This document shows, piece by piece, positions 1-7,083 of a DNA stretch of 20,488 nt. Made by a program: the position numbers and the translations under genes. The stretch covers positions 1-20,488 of the forward strand of contig JAEOSY010000135.1 of the NCBI GenBank assembly GCA_016840125.1, read 5' to 3'. The notes beneath the pieces are model-generated. The model searched no databases, was not told the DNA's origin, and worked only from the letters and a program-made list of their open reading frames with translations. Position 1 is the first letter of the stretch, and each line of letters opens with the position of its first letter. The DNA comes from Candidatus Helarchaeota archaeon. Lineage in GTDB: Archaea > Asgardarchaeota > Lokiarchaeia > Helarchaeales > HEL-GB-A.

Positions 1-1
1 G

Positions 2-181
2 GAGATCGAGCGTGGCTCCAATCCACTGGACCCTAACGATCCCCTACTTACAACGGTATTGCTAGGAATGGTGATAATCGGAGGAACACTCGCGGGAGTC
101 GCCGTGGCGGGGCTGCTACTGAAAGCCACGCGAAAGGAGAAACCCGCTCCTATCAAAAAATCAGTCGTGAAGCTCGCCTAA
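2..181 (+). CDS. C-terminal end of a membrane-anchored protein (partial)
   Basis: The frame is open from the window edge to the TAA at 179-181. It encodes the last 59 residues of a protein whose start lies outside. Residues about 17-41 form one hydrophobic segment rich in Leu, Val, Ile, Gly and Ala. A short basic tail (KATRKEK, then PIKKS and VKLA) follows. This is the usual layout of an exported archaeal protein held by a C-terminal membrane anchor with its tail in the cytoplasm. The propeller protein at 7.7-8.9 kb has the same end layout. The region is GC-richer than most of the window. The family cannot be named because the extracellular part is missing. Confidence 0.6.
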   Translation, partial: EIERGSNPLDPNDPLLTTVLLGMVIIGGTLAGVAVAGLLLKATRKEKPAPIKKSVVKLA

Positions 182-239
182 AGAAAGCGAGAATTCTGAA
201 AAAGATCTGTATGAGCAGTGTAGACGCGAATTCTTTAAT

Positions 240-395
240 TTTTGAAACTCATTTTCAAGTTCAAAAAGAGAAGTTCTTATAATTTTTATATTTCAAAATA
301 CAATTTTTGAATTTCAATTACATGAAATTTTGAAGTTCAACTTCGAGTTCAAAAAGAATTATCAATACCATACGGATTTTTTGTATTTCAAAATT
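240..395. repeat. AT-rich non-coding stretch with imperfect direct repeats and a palindrome
   Basis: AGTTCAAAAAGA occurs at about 258-269 and 346-357. TATTTCAAAAT occurs at 289-299 and 384-394. Together they suggest a roughly 90-bp unit present twice, the second copy diverged. Between them lies a perfect palindrome with a single central base, GAAGTTCAACTTC (332-344). No gene is visible in 182-426. The stretch could be a degraded tandem duplication or the promoter/operator region of a downstream transcript. No TATA element stands out from the background. Confidence 0.4.
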
Positions 396-426
396 TTCCG
401 ACGCATTTTACTAAATTAGAGCACAT

Positions 427-648
427 TTGATCCGTTATAAAACGGCCTACGTCATGGCGCGCGTTGTACCCCGAAGTGAAAAGAAATTCATTGAGCGATT
501 CTGGTATAAAATTTTTACCATCACCCAAAAAAAGGAGGTTAATATTTATGTAATTGAAGAACAAATCCCGGACTATCCGACTGCATTGGTGAAGGAAATT
601 AGAGTGAAATCGATCCGTCCGGAGACCGGCTGGCTCCGTACTCGGTAG
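427..648 (+). CDS. Doubtful small basic protein, unknown
   Basis: This is a 73-codon frame with a TTG start (an ATG at codon 10, position 454, is also possible) ending at TAG. The product is rich in Lys, Arg, Glu and aromatic residues. Its second half alternates charged and hydrophobic residues as a folded protein would. No family is recognised. Against it, no Shine-Dalgarno precedes either start, and the opposite strand is also open across the same bases. Inside the frame a strong Shine-Dalgarno (AAAGGAGG, about 531-538) is followed at good spacing by ATG TAA (548-553), an immediate start-stop. 649-803 shows nothing coding. A small hairpin (TCAGTC 748-753, GACTGA 760-765) lies beyond the 3' end of the next gene. 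Confidence 0.3.
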   Translation: MIRYKTAYVMARVVPRSEKKFIERFWYKIFTITQKKEVNIYVIEEQIPDYPTALVKEIRVKSIRPETGWLRTR

Positions 649-803
649 CGGGCAATGAATGATCCCCATTATAAATTTAAGTTTAGTAAAGTGTTGGGCA
701 ACCCCTTGTCGCCAATTATCACCGTTCGCCCGGTACCTCAGTCACTTTCAGTCTTTTTAGACTGATTTGGGTTAAGAATAGAAAAGGCTGAAGGGTTTAT
801 CTA

Positions 804-1490
804 TTATGAGACTTCGGGTTCCTTCAAATTTAAAAGAAAATGTAAATCTGGAACATTTTTAATTTCCTTTTGCCATATTTTACCAATTGCGACTATGGCA
901 AAAATACCCACTAAATTTGCATGCGCGTGTTCTTTAACTAGTTTCACTAATGCACCTTGGGTTACTCCCGAACGAATGATATCATCCACAATTAATACAT
1001 AATCCTTGGAGGTTAATTCGGTTCTTGGAATATATAAAGTTTGGATCACTCCGGATGTTCGGTGAGAATAATCCTCCTCATAAAATTTCGCTACTCCCGC
1101 CTCCCTATTCTTTTTTGCTAGGGCAAGATTTACTCCCAACTCTCCTGCCACATAGGTAGATAAAGGAATTCCATCAGTTGCAACCGTCAAAATCTTAGTG
1201 ATCTTTTGGTTTTGATATTTAATGGCAATTGTGTTTGCAATTAGTTTTAGAAGTAGCGTGTCACAGACAAAATCTGTGTTATTCAAGAAACCGTCTTTAT
1301 TCCACTTAATTCTATCATTTATTTCTTTTTTTAAATCGAATTTCTTCTTGAATATTTTAAGGAGATCGCCTGCACGCTCCGCACTAGGGAGAACATGCCC
1401 TTTTACATACCGATTTAAAACAGTTATTGGTAAATTTGTTAATTTCGCCAAATGATCGTAGGTATATCTCTTTTTTAAAATTTTTAGCAT
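804..1490 (-). CDS. GfcR-like regulator: HTH fused to phosphoribosyltransferase domain
   Basis: The N-terminal region (residues about 9-35) reads as a helix-turn-helix (YDHLAKLTNLPITVLNRYV), followed by a conserved-looking GHVLPSAERA link. Residues about 80-215 form a type I phosphoribosyltransferase fold with the PRPP-binding signature YVLIVDDIIRSG (164-175). This layout matches archaeal regulators of the GfcR/PyrE-like group. In haloarchaea GfcR controls sugar catabolism genes; the target here is unknown. The ATG at 1490 is the first canonical start. The frame continues upstream to 1568, and LVKQTHLDEIYNRIRAID directly before it looks like the first helix of the family. The only good Shine-Dalgarno (AAAAGGAG) places a start near 1544, at a CTG codon. 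The true protein is therefore probably about 18 residues longer. It is divergent from the radical SAM genes. Confidence 0.85.
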   Translation of the reverse strand: MLKILKKRYTYDHLAKLTNLPITVLNRYVKGHVLPSAERAGDLLKIFKKKFDLKKEINDRIKWNKDGFLNNTDFVCDTLLLKLIANTIAIKYQNQKITKILTVATDGIPLSTYVAGELGVNLALAKKNREAGVAKFYEEDYSHRTSGVIQTLYIPRTELTSKDYVLIVDDIIRSGVTQGALVKLVKEHAHANLVGIFAIVAIGKIWQKEIKNVPDLHFLLNLKEPEVS

Positions 1491-1568
1491 ATCAATTGCG
1501 CGGATACGATTATAAATCTCGTCTAGGTGTGTCTGTTTAACCAGAGCGATTCTTCTCCTTTTCGCCTC

Positions 1569-1751
1569 TTATCAAAACCAAATTATAACCTTTGTAAATT
1601 CAATATTGCTAGTTCTTTGTTTAAACATGTAAATGTCAAAGGGAATATAAAAATTTACCAGTTTTTTTATTTTATAGTTATATAATTCATATCCAATTTG
1701 AAGTGAAATTTAGTATTTAATAATAAATGTTGAAATCAGGTTGAAAATTCT
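1569..1751. promoter_or_regulatory. Divergent promoter region between the GfcR-like and radical SAM genes
   Basis: On the plus strand, TTATATAA near 1678-1685 is a fair TATA box for the radical SAM gene starting at 1752, giving a leader of about 45 bases. On the minus strand, TTTTTATATT near 1645-1654 could serve the GfcR-like gene and would leave room for its Shine-Dalgarno at about 1555-1562. A nearer TTATAA (about 1582-1588) would not. CCTTTG near 1589 and CAAAGG near 1638 form an inverted pair with partly matching flanks, possibly an operator. No transcript data support any of this. Confidence 0.35.
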
Positions 1752-2846
1752 GTGCGAAAAATTCAGGAAAAGTTCGGCACTTCTCTTTACTTAGGTCAAT
1801 TACCTCTAGGTTGCCAATTTTGTCATTCAGGAAGTAAAATTGTTCTTTTTATTACCGGTCTTTGCGAAAGGTCGAATTTCTGTAGATGGTACTGCCCCAT
1901 TTCTTATGAACGCCGTGGGAATGATATTAGTTTTGTTAATGAAGTACGAATAAATTCAGCTCAAGATATAATAAAAGAGGCGAAGTTGATTGATGCAGAA
2001 GGGGCAGCAATTACAGGTGGGGAACCCCTTCTACGTTTTAAACGCACCCGCGATTACATTAAACTCTTAAAGAGTGCATTCGGTCAAGAATTTCATATTC
2101 ATTTATATACCAATAGCATCCTTTTATCAAAAAAATACGTTAAAGAACTTAAGGCTGTTGGTTTAGATGAAATTCGCTTACATCCCCCTCCCCAGAATTG
2201 GGAGAAAATCACTTGGTGTGTCGAGAGTGGGCTCACTACAGGCGTAGAGATACCTGCCATTCCATATCAGTTTCAAAAGATTAAATCATTAATCACATAT
2301 CTTGAAAAAATCGAAGCTCAATTTCTGAATATAAATGAGTTTGAAATTACTGAATCCAATGCCGAGTATCTGAAGCTGTTCGGATTTTCTTTAAAAGAAA
2401 ATACAATCGCAGCAGTAAAAAATAGTGAAAAATTCGGCTTGAAACTCTTGGAATTTACAAGACCATTCAATCTTAGTGTGCATTACTGTTCTATTGGATA
2501 CAAGGATGGGGTACAATTAAAAAAACGATATTTAAGGAGGGCACGCAATATAGTTCGCCCTCATGAGATAATTAATGATGAAGGTCTCTTGGTCAAAGGT
2601 ATTATCTATAGAAAAAGTATGAAGGTATCTGATCTAGAAAATTTTAGAAATCAGATAATCCAGAAATTCGGATTTAATCCCTCCTCACTCATTCTAAATG
2701 CTGACAAATCACGACTCGAAATTTCTGTGAATAATCTGAAAAAAATCGAACCCTTTTTGAAGCAGAAAAATTTTCTTGCTGGGATTATTGAAGAGCTCCC
2801 ACTTGATGGGAAAAATCGGATCCAAATGACTTTCACTCCCACTTAA
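1752..2846 (+). CDS. Radical SAM protein with unusual cysteine spacing
   Basis: This is a 364-residue protein with a GTG start. Near the N-terminus LGCQFCHSGSK (Cys21, Cys24) precedes VLFITGLC, and three cysteines follow at 38, 44 and 48 before PIS. This occupies the place of the radical SAM cluster motif, although the spacing here is Cx5Cx3C rather than Cx3Cx2C. ITGGEP at 87-92 is the SAM-contacting GGE motif. HLYTNS (about 117-122) and EIRLHPP (about 140-146) fit later strands of the barrel. The last 80 residues form a separate alpha/beta extension. The family resembles archaeal Fe-S oxidoreductases of the pyruvate formate-lyase-activase-like group of unknown substrate. The next gene is a second radical SAM protein 59 bases downstream on the same strand, so co-transcription is possible. 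No reaction can be assigned. Confidence 0.85.
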   Translation: MRKIQEKFGTSLYLGQLPLGCQFCHSGSKIVLFITGLCERSNFCRWYCPISYERRGNDISFVNEVRINSAQDIIKEAKLIDAEGAAITGGEPLLRFKRTRDYIKLLKSAFGQEFHIHLYTNSILLSKKYVKELKAVGLDEIRLHPPPQNWEKITWCVESGLTTGVEIPAIPYQFQKIKSLITYLEKIEAQFLNINEFEITESNAEYLKLFGFSLKENTIAAVKNSEKFGLKLLEFTRPFNLSVHYCSIGYKDGVQLKKRYLRRARNIVRPHEIINDEGLLVKGIIYRKSMKVSDLENFRNQIIQKFGFNPSSLILNADKSRLEISVNNLKKIEPFLKQKNFLAGIIEELPLDGKNRIQMTFTPT

Positions 2847-2905
2847 TCCTATATCTGCTCTAGAAAATAATTTATCTTTCAATTACCAAATTAGAATGAG
2901 AATCT

Positions 2906-4225
2906 ATGCAAATTAATTTGTCAAATCATACGAAAATTAAAGCCGAAGAAAGAGACGACCAGTTCTTACTAACACTCCATGATTTATTGACGGGGATTAT
3001 TCACAGAAGTAATTTTAAGAAATTAATTAAGAATAAATTAAAAATTTCAAAAAAGAACATTCAAATCTTTAGTTCTAATGGCGATCTAATTGTTAAATTT
3101 GATAATCAATCTCAGTTACCAGAAAGAAAGATTATCATTGAAGAAATTTCGGACATTATCTCTCAATATCTTCCTTTGAATTTAGAAAATAAAGTTACTC
3201 GCCGGAAAATGATCTATATCACCAAAGAATCAGAGATACCCCTAATGGGTTCTATCTATTTTGGTATCATCGATCGTGGTACAAATCTCATCCAAGTTCG
3301 CCCTCTAACAGGATGCCTCTTAAATTGTCCCTTTTGTAGTGTCGATGAAGGAAAGCACTCAAAAACGCGATATACGGATTATATTATCACAGTACCATAT
3401 TTAGTTGAAGAAACTATAAAACTAATAAATTTTAAAGGCATTTCAGATATTGAAATTCATATAGACGGACAATCCGAACCCGCTTTATACCCATACCTAC
3501 CTGAATTAGTGGCTGAATTTTCTAAAAATCCCGATATCGCAGTTATTTCGATGCAAACTAATGGAGTACCCTTAAATAAAAAATATATTGAGAAACTCGA
3601 AAAGGCAGGGCTAACTCGAATCAATCTATCAATCAATGCTTTAAATCCGGAAAAATCCCGATATCTTGCGGGAACAAAAAGTTATAATATAAAGCATATA
3701 AAAGAGATTGCCAGAGACATCGTTGACTCCTCAATAAACCTTCTTATTTCTCCTCTTTGGGTTCCCGGAGTGAATGATGAGGATATAGCGGAGGTAATTA
3801 CTTTTGTGAATAATTTACGGATAAGGACTGCTTTCCCTATTTTAGGAATTCAAAATTATCTGAAATATAAATTGGGACGAAAAATGCGGGCAAAAATGGT
3901 TAATATAGAAAAATTCAAAGAAAAATTGATGGAATGGGAAGAAAAATTCGATACCCATCCCCTCTTCTTAACAAAAAAAGACTTCAATATTCACCCTGCA
4001 AAGACTTTCCCAAAACCTTTTCGAAAAGGAGATAAGACCGAAGTGGAAATCCGTCTTCCAGGAAGGTTAGTTTCAAAATTCAAAACTAACAGAGAAATGC
4101 TGGGAACCTCCCAAGATAGAATCATTCAAATTGTGAATTGCACGTCAGAACTTAATAAATGGACAAAAGTTAAGATAACCAACACAAAACATAATATTTT
4201 TTACGCCCGAGAAATAAATTATTAA
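2906..4225 (+). CDS. Radical SAM protein with probable C-terminal TRAM-like domain
   Basis: This is a 439-residue protein with an ATG start. Residues 1-110 are an N-terminal domain of unknown type, rich in Lys and Ile. The canonical radical SAM motif Cx3Cx2C follows at Cys137, Cys141 and Cys144 (GCLLNCPFC). HIDGQSEP (about 188-195) replaces the usual GGEP segment. MQTNGVPL (about 216-223) and RINLSINAL (about 238-246) are typical barrel strands. The last 60 or so residues (RIIQIVNCTSELNKWTKVKI and on) look like a small beta-barrel of the TRAM kind, which in other enzymes binds RNA. A substrate in tRNA or rRNA is therefore possible, but this is inference. The gene follows another radical SAM gene and ends 4 bases from the stop codon of convergent pelota. 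Confidence 0.85.
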   Translation: MQINLSNHTKIKAEERDDQFLLTLHDLLTGIIHRSNFKKLIKNKLKISKKNIQIFSSNGDLIVKFDNQSQLPERKIIIEEISDIISQYLPLNLENKVTRRKMIYITKESEIPLMGSIYFGIIDRGTNLIQVRPLTGCLLNCPFCSVDEGKHSKTRYTDYIITVPYLVEETIKLINFKGISDIEIHIDGQSEPALYPYLPELVAEFSKNPDIAVISMQTNGVPLNKKYIEKLEKAGLTRINLSINALNPEKSRYLAGTKSYNIKHIKEIARDIVDSSINLLISPLWVPGVNDEDIAEVITFVNNLRIRTAFPILGIQNYLKYKLGRKMRAKMVNIEKFKEKLMEWEEKFDTHPLFLTKKDFNIHPAKTFPKPFRKGDKTEVEIRLPGRLVSKFKTNREMLGTSQDRIIQIVNCTSELNKWTKVKITNTKHNIFYAREINY

Positions 4226-4229
4226 TTAT

Positions 4230-5315
4230 CTAATAAACTGAAAACCTTAACAGGGCTGCCAATCCACCGAGAGAACTTAGTTGTTCCCCGGCTGGATGTA
4301 GTGTACTAATGATATATACTTTTCCTTTACTATACTCTATACTGCGTATAAGTTCGTCTAATTCCTTCCGTCTCTCAACTGATTGTTCGCGGAAAAAAAT
4401 GTCCGTCAATAGTAATTTATCTATTGCATTAGATTGGACGATATTTTTGATCTCGTTAAATCCATATGATACATCATTCTGATTTTTACCCAATCTTCTA
4501 AGAACTTCATCGATTAATGCGCTTTCTTTACTTATTCTTAGTTTTCCCAGAATTTTTGAGGTGGCCCCTCGTTTTACTACCTCATATATACCACTTTTGT
4601 TTGCACTTGACGCATTTTCAATGGTTATCGGGACGTTTAGCTCCGGTTGTTTTTCTCTCAAATAAGTAACCAGATGCTCTTTTGAAAAGCCAGGACCTGC
4701 GATAATTAAAGCCTGAAAATCATAGATTTGACAATTCTCCGATAAGACGCTCCCAATTTCTCGGTAAAATTTTTGTAGTGATTGAGCGTGATATGTGATT
4801 TTAAAATGTTTCCCCGGTATATTTTCTTGGAAATGTGTTATAATCTTTATTCCTATATTTGAAACTAATCCAATAGTTACTTCACGCTCATCTACAACAG
4901 TAATTAGTATTTGCTGAGCTTTTGACTCCGCAGCTGCATCATTAAGTCGTATTAAATGAACTTTCGACCAATTTTCTTTTTCCAGCATGAATTGGGAATT
5001 AACTTCTAGGTTGATAGTATGATGTGAATCCAAAGTGATAAGGTTTGTAGGTCCTTTCTTTATGAGACCTTTTATCCGGAGCCGGTTTGAGAAGGCGTGA
5101 AAGTCAACACCTGTAACGCGAATCCCTAAATACATCTTTACTTTCTCCCCTGAATCGGGTCTTAATGTTTCCTGTTTTTGTCTGACTCTGCGAAATGTCT
5201 GTGCCGAAACGAGATCCTCGGGCTCAATAATATTATAAAGTTGCCAAAGGTCATCTAAATTCTCCACCTGCATTTCTATTTCGCCTGATTTCAGATTCTT
5301 CTTTATGATTCGCGT
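4230..5315 (-). CDS. pelA: Pelota/Dom34 ribosome rescue factor (ACG start)
   Basis: Archaeal Pelota is the eRF1-like factor that, with an EF1A-family GTPase, enters stalled ribosomes with an empty A site and helps split them. It lacks the GGQ peptide-release motif, and none is seen here. Three domains are visible: an Sm-like N-terminal part (VENLDDLWQLYNII, then HHTINLEV), a central alpha/beta part with LITVVDEREVTIG, and a C-terminal part with YGFNEIKNIVQSNAIDKLLL. The first ATG (5273) would drop the conserved opening strand. Fourteen more codons upstream read RIIKKNLKSGEIE after an ACG at 5313-5315. That ACG sits where family members have Met, is preceded directly by a TAA stop, and lies 8 bases after GGAGG. 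I therefore place the start there. A mobile element ends about 70 bp upstream, so the promoter must be short or lie inside its end. Confidence 0.93.
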   Translation of the reverse strand, partial: TRIIKKNLKSGEIEMQVENLDDLWQLYNIIEPEDLVSAQTFRRVRQKQETLRPDSGEKVKMYLGIRVTGVDFHAFSNRLRIKGLIKKGPTNLITLDSHHTINLEVNSQFMLEKENWSKVHLIRLNDAAAESKAQQILITVVDEREVTIGLVSNIGIKIITHFQENIPGKHFKITYHAQSLQKFYREIGSVLSENCQIYDFQALIIAGPGFSKEHLVTYLREKQPELNVPITIENASSANKSGIYEVVKRGATSKILGKLRISKESALIDEVLRRLGKNQNDVSYGFNEIKNIVQSNAIDKLLLTDIFFREQSVERRKELDELIRSIEYSKGKVYIISTLHPAGEQLSSLGGLAALLRFSVY

Positions 5316-5385
5316 TTAATTTTCCTCCATCAAATTTAGTTTGAAAGACTTAAAGGTCTTGAATTTTAGAATTTCTTCATCAAAC

Positions 5386-7083
5386 TCATTTTGGATTTGT
5401 ACGGCGAGCGTACTGGTCGAGACCCACGACCTCTATCCCGTCCACTTTAACAGTTTTCGGGAGTGCGTTTTGAGTGGACTTTAGGTTAACGAACTGTTTT
5501 AACTCGGTGAATTTCACAGAGCATGGAGTTAACCCTAACCCCTCTATCCCGTCAGCGAAGGCGTTCGGGAATGCTTTTTTCAAAATATTATATGCACCAT
5601 TCACATCACTATTGATGATCAAACCTGTTGCTGTTTGAAAAAGTCCATGATGCACTTTCCCCTTCCCCCCTAATTCTTTTGAGACATAAACGCCTCGTTT
5701 TCCAAGATAATTCTCATGGTGTTCAATACATTCGTCATCTAAAAAAGAACATTTACTCGTATGGCTTTCTTCGATAACAACCACTTCTATCCCGTCTGCT
5801 ACCGCCTTGTATTGAATTTGATTAATCAACTTTAAAAAGGGGATATTCACAAAGTTTTGGTTAGTTCGCCTTCCCAAATTAATCTTCTGCTTCCAAGCTT
5901 CATTGTACCCTATGGCAATTGTACCAAAATCATTTTTAAGACAGTAATTAATGATGGCTCGGGAGAGTTTATGAAATAAATCAAGAATTTTATTATTGCG
6001 AGTTTGATTCAAGCGACTCACTCTATTAGTTATCCGTTTATTCCCGCATTTCGCATTCATCGACTGAAATTTGCCCCACAATTTATTATAATATTGATTA
6101 ATTGCCATAACTGCGTTGCCCCGAACGATCCAAGGCTGTAGTCCCGCATTATTCACAACTGTGACAATATTTCGAAGACCTATATCAATTCCAATCTTCC
6201 GATTTTGATTTAATTTTATAGGTGTTAACTCCCGTTCATACACGACTTCAAGGATGTAATAGGTCTGACGGGGTAAGATGCGAACATGTCTCAAGGCATG
6301 TGGAGGAATCCGCGCCCCATTAACAGCCACAGGGGGTAACTTCGCCCTGTAATTAAAGTGCAGAAAATATTTATTCCGTAGTTTGTCTAATTTTATACGA
6401 CATTCATCCCGCGTGAAAATAACTAAATGCTCCCCGTCCTTCGGTTTATATCGCGGAGGTTCGGGTTTCTGCTGATATTTTTCAGGATGATCTCTCCAAT
6501 CGTCCATCGCTTTGAAAAAAGATTTCCAATTTTTATCTAGTAGTCGAAGTGTTTGCTGAGCCACTTGGGAGGGTAAACCGCGATAATTCGGAGAATCTTG
6601 TAATTGCTTTTCTATTTCAAGGTATCTTACCCATTTTCTCTTGCCGTTTTCCGACTCATTTTCAAGCGTGGTTTTAATGATGTAATTACCTTGGTTATAC
6701 AAGTTCTTCGAAAGGTGGCATAAATAGGAGAGTTGCTTCGTTTTCTTCAATTGAATGCGTTCTGTCAATATCATAGTTTCCTTTGACTCGTCTTCACCTT
6801 TTTGGTTCACAAATTCCTGAATGTCCTCGAACCCAAACCCTTTTTCCCAAATACGTTTTACTATTTCCTCCTTTGTCCCCGACTGTTTAATTTTTTTTGT
6901 TTTACAAAATTGCTGGAGTTTCTTCTTCAGAAATTGACGGTGTGTAGCAATAAAATAGAGTTGATCCCGCACTTTCTTCCTATTCCATTGGCGTTCCTTT
7001 TTAGAAACTACAAGTTTCACTTGTCTAAATGCGCTTTTTGATTTATTCTTGTTATCCTCGATTTTTGTCGTCATCAAAACCAC
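5386..7083 (-). CDS. tnpB: TnpB-family RNA-guided nuclease (IS605/IS1341 type) with N-terminal SAP-like domain
   Basis: This is a 565-residue protein, longer than the roughly 400 usual for TnpB. Residues about 51-82 (LKKKLQQFCKTKKI, then SGTKEEIVKRI) match the two-helix SAP DNA-binding motif. A TnpB body follows. RuvC-I is GIDIGLRN with Asp300. The segment where RuvC-II Glu is expected reads TIAIGYNEAWKQ, with no Glu at that place. VVVIEESHTSKC carries Glu438/439. RuvC-III is NSDVNGAYNI with Asp493. The zinc-finger region keeps only Cys445 and Cys452. The IGYNEAWKQ and SKCSFLD motifs mark a known TnpB sub-family. A further Glu about 46 residues after the canonical place resembles the rearranged catalytic site reported for Fanzor-type relatives. 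No TnpA is found nearby, so the element is probably non-autonomous for transposition or domesticated. ATG at 7083 or 7074 could be the start. Confidence 0.9.
   Translation of the reverse strand: MVLMTTKIEDNKNKSKSAFRQVKLVVSKKERQWNRKKVRDQLYFIATHRQFLKKKLQQFCKTKKIKQSGTKEEIVKRIWEKGFGFEDIQEFVNQKGEDESKETMILTERIQLKKTKQLSYLCHLSKNLYNQGNYIIKTTLENESENGKRKWVRYLEIEKQLQDSPNYRGLPSQVAQQTLRLLDKNWKSFFKAMDDWRDHPEKYQQKPEPPRYKPKDGEHLVIFTRDECRIKLDKLRNKYFLHFNYRAKLPPVAVNGARIPPHALRHVRILPRQTYYILEVVYERELTPIKLNQNRKIGIDIGLRNIVTVVNNAGLQPWIVRGNAVMAINQYYNKLWGKFQSMNAKCGNKRITNRVSRLNQTRNNKILDLFHKLSRAIINYCLKNDFGTIAIGYNEAWKQKINLGRRTNQNFVNIPFLKLINQIQYKAVADGIEVVVIEESHTSKCSFLDDECIEHHENYLGKRGVYVSKELGGKGKVHHGLFQTATGLIINSDVNGAYNILKKAFPNAFADGIEGLGLTPCSVKFTELKQFVNLKSTQNALPKTVKVDGIEVVGLDQYARRTNPK
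5399..5431 (-). ncRNA. Candidate omega-RNA 3' hairpins at the tnpB end
   Basis: Two adjacent hairpins lie in the last codons of tnpB. On the minus strand the first has arms GGTCG and CGACC (5431-5427 and 5419-5415) around a 7-base loop. One base later the second has arms GTACG and CGTAC (5413-5409 and 5403-5399) around 5 bases. In IS605-type elements the guide RNA overlaps the 3' end of tnpB and ends at the right boundary of the element, so its scaffold hairpins are expected here. The guide would be read from bases below about 5398. The exact boundary cannot be set from one copy. Confidence 0.4.

Noticed and set aside
240..400. CRISPR-like repeat array
   Set aside because: Repeats are imperfect, only two copies, with no constant spacing or spacers. 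No cas gene is in the window.
388..669. Minus-strand open frame of 93 codons opposite the doubtful ORF
   Set aside because: Its composition is unlike the other proteins here, no Shine-Dalgarno is seen, and it fully overlaps a more plausible frame.
600..770. Possible tRNA or box C/D RNA in the GC-richer stretch before the GfcR-like gene
   Set aside because: No T-arm consensus, no acceptor pairing, and no convincing C/D box pair. The small hairpin at 748-765 lacks a T-run, so it was not called a terminator.
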